The notes under the pieces: model-generated
The model's database searches: none
The model's input: only the letters and a program-made list of their open reading frames with translations
Told to the model about the DNA's origin: nothing
Program-made: the position numbers and the translations under genes
Assembly: GCF_021088345.1 (NCBI RefSeq)
Contig: NZ_CP088156.1
Span: 6,625,001-6,689,000, forward strand
DNA length: 64,000 bases
Source: Bradyrhizobium ontarionense
GTDB taxonomy: Bacteria; Pseudomonadota; Alphaproteobacteria; Rhizobiales; Xanthobacteraceae
Direction of reading: 5' to 3'
Shown: one piece after another, positions 27,782 to 37,900 of the stretch
Position numbering within the stretch: the stretch's first letter is position 1
Layout of the letters: every line of letters begins with the position of its first letter

Positions 27782-28107
27782 GACGAGTGCTCAAACCTGC
27801 CGCGATGCCCTAAGACCGGTCCTTGGCGAGTGAAGCGACATCTTGATGTCTCTGCGACGACGAGAGAATGAAGGGGCTGGGAGCGTCACGAATTCTGTTC
27901 TGTGGCCGGCTCCAATTTCCCGTCGCACATCTGTCCAGACGCCCTGCCGAACATTCGCGCCGCCGGTCGACGTGATGGGGCTGAGGCTTGAATGCGTGAA
28001 CCATCGAGACGGTTCGATGAGGTAGCTTTTTGACAATGACTCGACGAGAGGTTGCGCATCCAAAAGGAGTATGTTTTAATGTTTTTACTGTCAAGTAGTG
28101 GGCGGCC
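27782..28107. promoter_or_regulatory. Divergent control region between exporter and NRPS genes
   Basis: A 326-base region between divergent starts, with no gene. An inverted repeat CATCGA-6-TCGATG sits at 28002-28019 and could be an operator. An AT-rich stretch follows at 28025-28095, with TTGACA at 28030-28035 and TTTTAAT near 28074-28080, but no pair with ideal spacing. The NRPS start at 28108 has only a weak GGGCGG upstream. Confidence 0.45.
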
Positions 28108-29340
28108 ATGTCGGGTTCGAAAGTGTCGGCTCGGATTTCCGATCTATCATCGGCGCAGCGAGCCCTTCTCGAACAGCGAATTCGCGGCACATCCAGCGAT
28201 GTCGGAGGGAATGAGAGCCGTGTTCAGCTGAACATTCCGCGGCGCGCCGAAGGCGTGGTGACGCCGCTTTCGCTGGCGCAAGAAGGGTTGTGGCTGCTGA
28301 CGCAGGCGATGCCCGATACGGCGGCCTACAACAATTTCGGTTCGCTGCGGTTGCGAGGTGAGCTGAACAGAGAGGCGCTGGCGGCGAGTTTGACGGAAGT
28401 GGTCCGCCGCCACGAAGTGCTTCGGACGAGGTTTGGCGTCATTGACGGGGTACCCGCTCAGGTTGTTCTGGCATCGACGCCGCTTTCGCTTGATGTGACC
28501 GACTTCACCGGCGTGGCAAAGAGCGAACAGCTGCGGGTGGTGCGCAATTGGGCGATCGAGCAGGGGCGGCGTCCGCTCGATCTCGCGCAGGGCGAGGTGT
28601 TTCGGGCGCATCTTCTCCAGCTCGACGTCAACGTGCATGTGTTTTTGCTGACGGTGCATCATATCGTCTCCGACGGCTGGTCGTTCGGGCTCCTGTTCCG
28701 CGAGCTGCTGCTGATCTACAATGCGCTGTCGCAGCAACAGGACGTGCGGTTGGCACCGCTGCCGATCCAGTACGGCGACTATGCGGCCTGGCAGCGCAAT
28801 CAGCTGCATGGGTCGCATCAGGAAATGCTGCTGGTGTATTGGCGGGAGAAGCTGCACGGCGTTCCGCTGTTGCTCGATCTGCCGACGGACCGTCCGCGGC
28901 CACCGGTTCGCAGCCTCGAGGGGGACTGGCTGAGTTTTGAACTGCCGCCCGACCTGACGGAACGGATCCGGATCTTTTGCCGTCAGCAGCGGGTGACGCT
29001 GTTCATGGTGTTGCTGGGCGCCTACGCGGTCCTGCTGCAGCGTTGTAGCGGAAGTCGCGACGTGTTGATCGGCTCGCCGGTTGCCGACCGGCCGTTTCCG
29101 GAGGTGGAAGGCCTCATCGGGTTGTTCGTCAACACGCTGGTGTTTCGAGCGGACTTTGCCGACGACCCGACGGTGGCCGAATTCATCAGCCGGATCAGAA
29201 CGGAGACGGTTCGTACCTACGAGCATCGCACGATGCCGTTCGACAGCCTGATCGGTGCGCTGCGCATTCCGCGTGAGCAAAGCCATTCGCCGGTGTTCCA
29301 GACCACGTTCGCGCTGCAGCCACCGCGCTCCGTTCCGCTC
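28108..29340 (+). repeat. Copy 1 of a 1.23-kb near-identical direct repeat (N-linker plus C domain)
   Basis: From the ATG onward this stretch matches 31592-32824 with only scattered base changes. About seven residue differences occur in 410 (for example R108/S, D129/E, A149-I150/S-T, G235/A, V243/A and T400/M). Similarity stops abruptly at the start codon on the left and at the codons after SVPL on the right. The boundaries point to recent duplication or gene conversion of the condensation domain alone. Confidence 0.95.
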
Positions 29341-31506
29341 TCGGTTCGCGGCCTTGAGGTTACGCCGGCGACCGGTGTGTATACTGGGTCGAGATTCGAT
29401 CTCACCCTTGCAGTTGATGACAGCAGTGTCGGACTTATGACACGATGGGACTACTCGCGTGATATCTTTGACGCCAGTACGGTTGGCCGACTGGCCAGGC
29501 TTTATACCGATGTGCTCGACGCGATAACGGCAGCGGCTCCGAACGCTCGGGTCTCCGATCTTCCCCTCAAGACATTGACTGACACGTGGACACCCAAAGG
29601 GCGCCCTGTGCAGACCGCGAGAGTTCCGGTTGGTGCGGATGGGGCGCCGGGAGGCGTGGCGGAAACGCTGAGCAGCCGCTTCGCCATGCAGGTGAAAATG
29701 CGTCCCCGGGCCATGGCCGTGGTCGATGAAGGTTGGGCATGGACCTACGCGGAGCTTGATGCCGAGGCGAACAGGGTTGCGATGGCGTTGCGTGCCGAGG
29801 TTGCGGGCAGGGGGGCGATGGTCGCATTGCTGTTTGAGCACAGTGCGCCGATGATTGCCGGAATCCTCGGTATTCTGAAGGCCGGCTGCGCCTATGTACC
29901 CTTGAATCCGTCGCATCCGCCCGAAAGGCTTCGATTCATCCTGCAGGATACCGGAGCTGTTGCGCTCGTCACCGCTGAGAAATCGGAGCGGGTGAGAGAA
30001 ATCTGCGGTTCCTTGCCGTTGATCGTGACCGGTGGAGCGCTCGCAGAATGCGCGGGGTCACTTCCCAATCGGACCCCGGAATCGCTCGCCTATGTGCTGT
30101 ACACCTCGGGGACGACGGGCAGGCCGAAGGGGGTGGTGCAGAATGACCGAAATGTTCTCTACTTCATTGACGCTTATGCGGCGGCGCTGTCCATCAAACC
30201 GGAAGATCGCCTCAGCCTGATCGCGTCTTACGGCTTTGATGCCGCCGTCATGGACATCTTCGCGGCCTTGTTGAATGGCGCGTCCTTGTATCTGCGAGAC
30301 CTCAGGCGATCCGGCTACAGTGACATGTCGCGCTGGATCGAACGCTGCAAGCTGACCATATGGCATGCAACGCCAACCGTCTTTCGCCTGGTAACGCCGG
30401 GGTTGACCACGCATTCGTCCGCGACGCTGCGCCTCGTCGTTCTCGGAGGAGAGGAGGCGTTGCCCGCCGATCGTACTCTGCTCAAGGCGCATCTTCCGCG
30501 CGGCTGTACACTTGTGAACGGTTATGGGCCGACGGAGGCGACCTTGGTGTCCCAACAGTTCATGCGCGTGACCGATGAGCAGTTCGATTCGGTGCTGCCG
30601 ATCGGGTTTCCGGCTGCAGACACGGATGTTGTGCTGCTCGACCACCTGGGCCACCCGACCGAGCTCGTCGGCGAGATTGGCGTGCGGACGCCGCACGTTG
30701 CGCTCGGATACCTCAATGCGCCGGCTCTAACCGCCGAGCGATTTGTCCCGTCACCGTTTGGTGAAGGTGAGCGGATCTATCGGACGGGCGATCTCGCGCG
30801 GCGACGTTGGGATGGTCGCCTCGAATTTCTGGGACGGCGCGATGACCAGATCAAAATTCGCGGGCATCGGGTCGAGCCCGGGGAAGTCGCGGCAATCTTG
30901 ACCGGCTGTGTCGGCGTTGGTCAAGCCGCTGTGCTGGCGAAAGGTGATAGTCCCGACGACAAGCATCTCGTCGCCTTCGTGGTTCCGACCAGGGACCGGG
31001 CGCCGGACAGAGGGGATATACTGGAATATCTACGTCGCCAATTGCCGGAATACCTCGTCCCGACGACGGTCATCTTCCTGGATCAGTTGCCGCTGTCACA
31101 AAACGGCAAAGTTGATCGGCGCGCATTGTTGGCGATGCCTCTGGAGGAGGCGCCCCCGCGACCGAGCTCGGTTGCGCCACGCGACGCGACCGAGGAGCAG
31201 ATCGCGGCCGTTTGGGCGGAGGTGCTCGGCCATCGATCATTCGGCATCGACGACAATTTTTTCGATCTCGGTGGAGACTCGCTACGATTGATACGGGTCC
31301 ACCATCGGCTAAGCGAGCAACTGCGATGCTCCATGCCGGTCACCAAGCTCTTCGCATATCCGACTATTCGCGCGCTCTCCGAGCATCTTGTTGGAGCTCG
31401 CGACGACGCGGAGAGCCTGCGTGCGAGCGCGCGCCGTGGGCAGGCGCGCGAGAAATCGATGATCAAGCGGCGATCCTCGCGAAAAGGATCTGATGCCTCG
31501 TCGTGA
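28108..31506 (+). CDS. Non-ribosomal peptide synthetase, single module C-A-T
   Basis: A 1132-residue NRPS. Residues 1-45 are a short linker, C spans about 50-485 with HHIVSDG at 184-190, A about 520-1010 (YTSGTTGRPKG core, YRTGDLARR, NGKVDRR) and T about 1030-1095 with the phosphopantetheine Ser in LGGDSL (S1058). There is no epimerase or thioesterase. Ten specificity positions read by hand are D-A-M-H-V-G-G-L-V-K, which I cannot assign to a substrate. Because it begins with C it must receive an acyl or peptidyl chain from another protein. Its first 410 residues are almost identical to those of the next NRPS gene. The start ATG coincides exactly with the start of that repeat. Confidence 0.95.
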   Translation: MSGSKVSARISDLSSAQRALLEQRIRGTSSDVGGNESRVQLNIPRRAEGVVTPLSLAQEGLWLLTQAMPDTAAYNNFGSLRLRGELNREALAASLTEVVRRHEVLRTRFGVIDGVPAQVVLASTPLSLDVTDFTGVAKSEQLRVVRNWAIEQGRRPLDLAQGEVFRAHLLQLDVNVHVFLLTVHHIVSDGWSFGLLFRELLLIYNALSQQQDVRLAPLPIQYGDYAAWQRNQLHGSHQEMLLVYWREKLHGVPLLLDLPTDRPRPPVRSLEGDWLSFELPPDLTERIRIFCRQQRVTLFMVLLGAYAVLLQRCSGSRDVLIGSPVADRPFPEVEGLIGLFVNTLVFRADFADDPTVAEFISRIRTETVRTYEHRTMPFDSLIGALRIPREQSHSPVFQTTFALQPPRSVPLSVRGLEVTPATGVYTGSRFDLTLAVDDSSVGLMTRWDYSRDIFDASTVGRLARLYTDVLDAITAAAPNARVSDLPLKTLTDTWTPKGRPVQTARVPVGADGAPGGVAETLSSRFAMQVKMRPRAMAVVDEGWAWTYAELDAEANRVAMALRAEVAGRGAMVALLFEHSAPMIAGILGILKAGCAYVPLNPSHPPERLRFILQDTGAVALVTAEKSERVREICGSLPLIVTGGALAECAGSLPNRTPESLAYVLYTSGTTGRPKGVVQNDRNVLYFIDAYAAALSIKPEDRLSLIASYGFDAAVMDIFAALLNGASLYLRDLRRSGYSDMSRWIERCKLTIWHATPTVFRLVTPGLTTHSSATLRLVVLGGEEALPADRTLLKAHLPRGCTLVNGYGPTEATLVSQQFMRVTDEQFDSVLPIGFPAADTDVVLLDHLGHPTELVGEIGVRTPHVALGYLNAPALTAERFVPSPFGEGERIYRTGDLARRRWDGRLEFLGRRDDQIKIRGHRVEPGEVAAILTGCVGVGQAAVLAKGDSPDDKHLVAFVVPTRDRAPDRGDILEYLRRQLPEYLVPTTVIFLDQLPLSQNGKVDRRALLAMPLEEAPPRPSSVAPRDATEEQIAAVWAEVLGHRSFGIDDNFFDLGGDSLRLIRVHHRLSEQLRCSMPVTKLFAYPTIRALSEHLVGARDDAESLRASARRGQAREKSMIKRRSSRKGSDASS

Positions 31507-31552
31507 TGGCGACCGTCGATGTTTCTTGACATTGGTTTACTTCCGAGAGGCA

Positions 31553-31573
31553 CAATGTTAGGTTGCGTAGAAA
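31553..31573 (+). promoter_or_regulatory. CAATGTTAGG...GTAGAAA motif upstream of the second NRPS gene
   Basis: CAATGTTAGG (31553-31562), four bases, then GTAGAAA (31567-31573), ending 18 bases before the NRPS start. The same two blocks, with seven bases between them, occur at 62988-63011 upstream of the KS gene at the right edge. A TTGACA lies at 31526-31531. The motif could be part of a shared promoter or a regulator site. Confidence 0.35.
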
Positions 31574-31591
31574 ATTTGGTGGAGGCCGTAG

Positions 31592-32824
31592 ATGTCGGGT
31601 TCGAAAGTGTCGGCTCGGATTTCCGATCTATCATCGGCGCAGCGAGCCCTTCTCGAACAGCGAATTCGCGGCACATCCAGCGATGTCGGAGGGAATGAGA
31701 GCCGTGTTCAGCTGAACATTCCGCGGCGCGCCGAAGGCGTGGTGACGCCGCTTTCGCTGGCGCAAGAAGGGTTGTGGTTGCTGACGCAGGCGATGCCCGA
31801 TACGGCGGCCTACAACAATTTCGGTTCGCTGCGGTTGCGGGGTGAGCTGAACAGAGAGGCGCTGGCGGCGAGTTTGACGGAAGTGGTCCGCCGCCACGAA
31901 GTGCTTCGGACGAGCTTTGGCGTCATTGACGGGGTACCCGCTCAGGTTGTTCTGGCATCGACGCCGCTTTCGCTTGAGGTGACCGACTTCACCGGTGTGG
32001 CAAAGAGCGAGCAGCTGCGGGTGGTGCGCAATTGGTCGACCGAGCAGGGGCGGCGTCCGCTCGATCTCGCGCAGGGCGAGGTGTTTCGGGCGCATCTTCT
32101 TCAGCTCGACGTCAATGTGCATGTGTTTTTGCTGACGGTGCATCATATCGTCTCCGACGGCTGGTCGTTCGGGCTCCTGTTCCGCGAGCTGCTGCTGATC
32201 TACAACGCGCTGTCGCAGCAACAGGACGTGCGCTTGGCACCGCTGCCGATCCAGTACGGCGACTATGCGGCCTGGCAGCGCAATCAGCTGCATGCGTCGC
32301 ATCAGGAAATGCTGCTGGCGTATTGGCGGGAGAAGCTGCACGGCGTTCCGCTGTTGCTCGATCTGCCGACGGACCGTCCGCGGCCACCGGTTCGCAGCCT
32401 CGAGGGGGACTGGCTGAGTTTTGAACTGCCACCCGACCTGACGGAACGGATCCGGATCTTTTGCCGTCAGCAGCGGGTGACGCTGTTCATGGTGTTGCTG
32501 GGCGCCTACGCGGTCCTGCTGCAGCGTTGTAGCGGAAGTCGCGACGTGTTGATCGGCTCGCCGGTTGCCGACCGGCCGTTTCCGGAGGTGGAAGGCCTCA
32601 TCGGGTTGTTCGTCAACACGCTGGTGTTTCGAGCGGACTTTGCCGACGACCCGACGGTGGCCGAATTCATCAGCCGGATCAGAACGGAGACGGTTCGTAC
32701 CTACGAGCATCGCACGATGCCGTTCGACAGCCTGATCGGTGCGCTGCGCATTCCGCGTGAGCAAAGCCATTCGCCGGTGTTCCAGACCATGTTCGCGCTG
32801 CAGCCACCGCGCTCCGTTCCGCTC
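31592..32824 (+). repeat. Copy 2 of the 1.23-kb near-identical direct repeat
   Basis: This copy matches 28108-29340 from the start codon through the condensation domain. Sequences upstream of both start codons are unrelated, and the adenylation domains downstream are clearly different. It could cause assembly collapse or recombination that fuses the two modules. Confidence 0.95.
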
Positions 32825-34981
32825 GAGGTTCTCGGGCTTGAAGTCGAGCCATCGACCGGCACCTACACCGGATCCAAGTTCGATCTCAGCCTCACCATCA
32901 GCGAATTGTCGCGAGGCTCGCTCTACTGCAAGTTCGAATACTCGACGGAGCTGTTCGACGAACGCACCGTCAGGCGGTTCTCCGAACGCTTCAGAACGAC
33001 GATCGGCGAGATGGTTGGTCGTCCCGCCGATCGGGTATCCGACTTGCGGATCATGTCGGAGGACGAGAGCCGCAAGATTGTCGAAGACTGGAACGCGACC
33101 GCGGCACCGTATCCGGATGTATGTGTGCATGACTTGATTTCCGAACAGGCCCGGCGGGCGCCCGACGCCGTCGCACTGGTTTGCGGAACGCGTCATGTGA
33201 CCTACGGCGAATTGGACAGACGTTCAAACCAGCTCGCCCATTACCTGAGGCAGCTCGGGATTGGCCCCGACGTCATCGTCGGACTGAGCGTTCAGCGATC
33301 GCCGGAAATGATTGTTGGCCAGCTGGGCATCCTAAAGGCTGGCGGGGCATATCTTCCGCTGGATCCCGAATATCCAGCTGCGCGGCTGAGCTTCATGCTC
33401 GAAAACGCCGGAGTGGGTCTGGTTCTGACTCATGCGTCCGTCGTAGACCGGCTTCCGTCCTGGGATGTCAAACAAGTCTTGATTGACAAGGATTGGCCGG
33501 CGATCGCGACCCAACCGGAGGCGGCGCCCAGCAAACTGACGCACCCTGACAATCTTGCCTACGTCATCTATACCTCGGGCTCGACAGGCGTGCCAAAAGG
33601 CGTGATGGCGACGCATCGCGCCACCGTCAATCGGATCGAGGCTCAAAAATATCTCGATCCGTTCTGTGCGACGGACATCTGCTGCCAGAAGACGGCGGCA
33701 AGCTTCGTCGATTCGGTGTTCGAAATACTTGGACCATTGTCGTCGGGGCTGCCGATCGCGGTGATCGGCGAGAATGTGGTCCGGGATGTCGATGCGTTCG
33801 TTGGAGAATTGCAGGACGCCGGAGTTACCCGTCTGATCGTCGTTCCCTCGCTGCTGAAAGTGCTGCTCGCGGCAGGTGGAGCGCCTGAACGACTCAAGGC
33901 AATTCGAAGCATCACGACGAGCGGCGAGCCGATTGGGAAAGACCTCTGCGAGCGCGTTGCGGAGGTGCTGCCTGGCGCTCGCTTAATCAATCTGTTCGGC
34001 TCGTCCGAGGTGGCAGGCGACGCAACGGGTTGCGTGTTGGTCCCAGGCGATATCGACTCCGGAATCGGACGACCTCTGTCCAATACGCAGGCCTTTCTGC
34101 TGGACGACAAATTGAGGCCGGTGCCGATCGGGGGCACCGGCGAGATTTATGTCGGCGGCGTCGGCCTCGCGCGAGGTTATCTCCGACAGCCGCGCCTTAC
34201 CGCGGAACGGTTCGTGCCCAATCCTTTCGCCGTCGGCGAACGGCTTTACCGTACAGGTGATCTGGCTCGCCAGCGCTCGGATGGCTGCCTGCAGTTCCTG
34301 TCACGACGCGATCATCAGGTCAAAATCCGCGGCGTGCGTGTCGAGCTCGGCGAAGTCGAGGCGACGTTGCGGGCTCATCCAAACGTCGGCGATGCCGTAT
34401 GCGGTGTCCGGGAGGACGAACCAGGAGATCCCAGGATCATTGCTTTCATTGTTGCTCGCGCCGGGAGTGTCGACCACGCCGAGCTGCGCGCGTTTGCCAA
34501 GCAGACGCTTCCTGAGCACATGTTGCCGTCCCGCACGGTCTGCATGCCGGAATTGCCAAGGCTCCCGAACGGCAAGATCGATCGCAGTGCTCTTCCGGCC
34601 CCCTCGATGGAAATGGCAGCAATCAGTCCGCAGTTTGCGTCACCCGGCAGTGACGTGGAGCGCACGATAGCGGAAGTCTGGCGTGAGGTACTGAAACTCG
34701 ATCGGGTCGACATCGATCACAACTTCTTCGACCTCGGCGGGCACTCCATTCTTCTCGTCAGTGTTCACAGCCGGCTGACCGCGCTGCTGCCGCTCCCGGT
34801 GTCGATCACAACGCTGTTCCAATTTCCGACGATCCGTTCGCTCGCGGCGCATTTGACCGCGCGCGATGGAACCGAGAACCAGCTGGACGTTGGCCGGGCA
34901 CGCGCTGGAATTCGTCGCGATTTGCTCGCATCGCGGCGTGCCGCAAGGCCCGGCTCGTCCGAACTTACCAGGAGCCGATAA
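31592..34981 (+). CDS. Non-ribosomal peptide synthetase, single module C-A-T, beta-Ala-like A domain
   Basis: A 1129-residue NRPS starting at ATG 31592 behind GGTGGAGG. C spans about 50-485 (HHIVSDG 184-190), A about 505-1005 and T about 1020-1090 (S1052 in LGGHSI). Read against GrsA, the specificity residues are V706, D707, F710, I749, T775, S777, L801, G809, D810 and K995. The usual Asp235 is absent and the A5 motif is FGSSE instead of YGPTE. This resembles the beta-alanine code VDWVISLADK as I recall it (6 of 10 identical), so a beta-amino acid is likely. The stop at 34979-34981 lies two bases before the PKS GTG, so the two genes are translationally coupled. Confidence 0.94.
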   Translation: MSGSKVSARISDLSSAQRALLEQRIRGTSSDVGGNESRVQLNIPRRAEGVVTPLSLAQEGLWLLTQAMPDTAAYNNFGSLRLRGELNREALAASLTEVVRRHEVLRTSFGVIDGVPAQVVLASTPLSLEVTDFTGVAKSEQLRVVRNWSTEQGRRPLDLAQGEVFRAHLLQLDVNVHVFLLTVHHIVSDGWSFGLLFRELLLIYNALSQQQDVRLAPLPIQYGDYAAWQRNQLHASHQEMLLAYWREKLHGVPLLLDLPTDRPRPPVRSLEGDWLSFELPPDLTERIRIFCRQQRVTLFMVLLGAYAVLLQRCSGSRDVLIGSPVADRPFPEVEGLIGLFVNTLVFRADFADDPTVAEFISRIRTETVRTYEHRTMPFDSLIGALRIPREQSHSPVFQTMFALQPPRSVPLEVLGLEVEPSTGTYTGSKFDLSLTISELSRGSLYCKFEYSTELFDERTVRRFSERFRTTIGEMVGRPADRVSDLRIMSEDESRKIVEDWNATAAPYPDVCVHDLISEQARRAPDAVALVCGTRHVTYGELDRRSNQLAHYLRQLGIGPDVIVGLSVQRSPEMIVGQLGILKAGGAYLPLDPEYPAARLSFMLENAGVGLVLTHASVVDRLPSWDVKQVLIDKDWPAIATQPEAAPSKLTHPDNLAYVIYTSGSTGVPKGVMATHRATVNRIEAQKYLDPFCATDICCQKTAASFVDSVFEILGPLSSGLPIAVIGENVVRDVDAFVGELQDAGVTRLIVVPSLLKVLLAAGGAPERLKAIRSITTSGEPIGKDLCERVAEVLPGARLINLFGSSEVAGDATGCVLVPGDIDSGIGRPLSNTQAFLLDDKLRPVPIGGTGEIYVGGVGLARGYLRQPRLTAERFVPNPFAVGERLYRTGDLARQRSDGCLQFLSRRDHQVKIRGVRVELGEVEATLRAHPNVGDAVCGVREDEPGDPRIIAFIVARAGSVDHAELRAFAKQTLPEHMLPSRTVCMPELPRLPNGKIDRSALPAPSMEMAAISPQFASPGSDVERTIAEVWREVLKLDRVDIDHNFFDLGGHSILLVSVHSRLTALLPLPVSITTLFQFPTIRSLAAHLTARDGTENQLDVGRARAGIRRDLLASRRAARPGSSELTRSR

Positions 34982-34983
34982 CC

Positions 34984-37900
34984 GTGACAGACTCACCGCG
35001 GGACATGAGCATTGCAATCATCGGCCTGGCAGGTCGCTTTCCCGGCGCGCCGACAGTTGCGCAGTTCTGGAAAAATCTGGCCGAGGGAGTCGAGTCGATC
35101 AGCGAGTTCAGCGTCGACGAGCTGCGCGCAAGCGGTATCTCCGAAGCCGAGCTCGCGGACGTCGGCTACGTGAAGGCCGGGGCACCGATATCGGATGCCG
35201 ATCTGTTCGACGCCGGCTACTTCAACATCAGTCCGAAAGAGGCCGAGTTCATCGATCCCCAGCAACGCATCTTTCTTGAATGCGCGGTGGAAGCGCTCGA
35301 GTCTGCAGGCTGCGATCCCGCGTCCTTTGGCGGAGCGATCGGCGTATTCGCCGGAGTCTCCAGGAGCACCTACCAGCTCTACCTGTCCCCGGGCGTCTGG
35401 CGGGAAGTGCGGGCTTCTCCGGTTCTGCAAACGCTTCTGATCTACGGCAACAACGACGACTATCTCTCGACGCGTCTGTCGTACAAGTTGAATCTGCGGG
35501 GGCCGAGCATCACGGTCCAGACTGCCTGCTCGACGTCGCTCGTGGCCGTTCACTTCGCCTGTCAGAGTCTTCTGTCCGGCGAGAGCGACATTGCGCTTGC
35601 CGGCGGCGTATCCATCCAGAGCAGCTTCCGGAAGCGCGGCTACCGCTACACGGAGGGCGGCATCTTGTCGCCAGACGGGCACTGTCGCCCGTTCGACGCG
35701 TCCGCCCGCGGGACTTTGTTCGGTGATGGCATTGGCATCGTGGTATTGAAGCGGCTCGACCGCGCGCTTGCCGACGGCGATCCGATACGGGCGGTCATTT
35801 GCGGCTCAGCCGTCAACAACGACGGAGCCGGCAAGGTTGGTTATACTGCTCCGAGTGTCGGAGGGCAGGCCGCGGTGATCGCCGAGGCCATGGCGATAGC
35901 TCATGTGTCTCCGGATACGATAGATTATGTCGAGACGCATGGTACCGGTACGTCTCTGGGTGATCCGATCGAGATCGCCGCGCTGAACGAGGCTTATCGC
36001 TCCCGCACGGACAAGACGGCCAGCCGGCCAATCTGGATCGGGTCCGTGAAGTCCAATATTGGCCATCTCAACACCGCGGCCGGTGTCGCCTCGCTCATCA
36101 AGACCGTCCTGGCGATGGAGAAGGGTATCATTCCCGCCAGTCTCAATTTCGAACAACCGAATCCGAAGATCGATTTTGCTCAGACAGCCTTTCAGGTGGC
36201 GGCATGCGCCGAGACCTGGGCCAGGAAGACCCGGCCGCGTCGGGCCGGCGTCAGCTCGTTCGGGATTGGTGGCACGAATGCCCATGTCGTCGTTGAGGAG
36301 GCCCCGGCGTTCGATTCGACGGCGTCCGACCGACCGTCGCACGTGCTGCCATTGTCTGCGCGCACGGCGTCTGCGCTTGATGCGGCAACTCGCAATCTCG
36401 CTGAATATCTCGCCGGCGCCGATGTAAACATTGCGGATGTGGCCTACACGCTGGCGGCGGGGCGGACCTCGCACCACTATCGTCGCGCCGTGATCTGCAC
36501 GCGAGGCGACGATGCAGTCGATGCGATCCAGACCGATGACCCGCAACGGATCATTGATCAAGCGCAGGATTTGTCCAAGGCCTCCATTTGTTTCATGTTT
36601 CCGGGCCAGGGATCTCAACGGCTCAACATGAGCCTGGGGCTCTATGAACACGAGCCCGTCTTCCGCCGCGAACTGGATCGGAGTGCGGAGCTGTTCGAAC
36701 CGCATCTTGGTATTGATCTGCGATCGCTGCTGTTTCCGAGCGAAGAACAAGCTGCCGAGGCCGCTAGCCGCCTTACGGATACGCTGTTCGCGCAGGCTGC
36801 GATATTTGCCGTCTCGTATTCAACGGCACAGTTGTGGGCATCTTATGGCGTCAAGCCGGTTGCTATGATCGGACACAGCATCGGGGAGCTGGTCGCGGCC
36901 TGCATTGCAGGCGTGTTCAGCCTCGACGCCGCCGTCCAGATCGTCGCGACCCGAGGCAGGCTCATGCAGGATCTGCCGAAGGGCGGCATGCTCGCCGTTG
37001 CCTTGTCTTCGGACGACATCAAGGGATACCTCAACGACAATCTTTCGATCGCGGCAATCAACGGACCGTCGCTCTGCGCGGTTTCGGGTCCGCTGGATGC
37101 AATATCAGATCTCGAGACCGTGATCCGGTCGAATGATATCTTCTGCCAGCGGTTGCGCACATCGCATGCTTTTCACTCGGCGATGATGCAGGCAATGGTC
37201 GAGCCGTTCGTGGAAGTAATGGGCAGTGTTCCGCTCAAGGCACCCTCGATACCGTTCATTTCGAACGTTACCGGCGGTTGGATCACGGAGCAGGAGGCGA
37301 CCGACCCGCGGTATTGGGGAAGGCATTTGCGGGAGGCGGTCAACTTCGCCGCCGGCATCGAAGAGATGACGCGAACATATCCCGGCGTTCTGATCGAGGT
37401 CGGCCCAGGCGGTGCGCTTGCCCAACTCGCGCATGAGAATGCCGCGGGACGTCCCCTGACGACGATCGTGAGCATGCCGCATGTCAAGGCAACCGCGCAT
37501 CAGGTCGAAGCATTCGCGCGAGGTCTGGCGAAATTGTGGGTAGGGGGGCTGAGGCTGGATCTGTCGCAGCTCTACCGAGAGGAGAGGCGACGGAAGCTTC
37601 CGCTGCCGACGTATCCGTTCGAACGGCAACGCTACTGGGCGGGCTCCTCCCAAGAGGATCAGCCAAATCCGCCTCATGCGGACCTCGGCGGTGAGGGGAC
37701 CTTTGTGCCTCTCTGGAAGAGGGTTGCGAAAGCGCCCGACCGATCGTCGCCGGCCGAGGCTCAGTCGTACCATTGGTTGGTCTTCATCACCGACGATGCC
37801 TTGTGCAACGAGTTCATGGCGTCGCTCAAGGGGCGTCATCCTCATGTCACGACGGTCAGCGCCGGCAGCGGATTCAAGCAGGTATCGCCCTCCGCCTTTG

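Noticed and set aside
28030..28058. TTGACA at 28030 as a complete sigma70 promoter for the first NRPS
   Set aside because: At 17-base spacing the -10 position reads TGCGCA; no acceptable hexamer is there, so only a general control region is reported.
28147..33196. Long minus-strand open frames inside the two C-A-T NRPS genes (for example 589 codons)
   Set aside because: They repeat in both copies only because the DNA repeats, have Arg/Gln-rich random composition and carry no recognisable domain.
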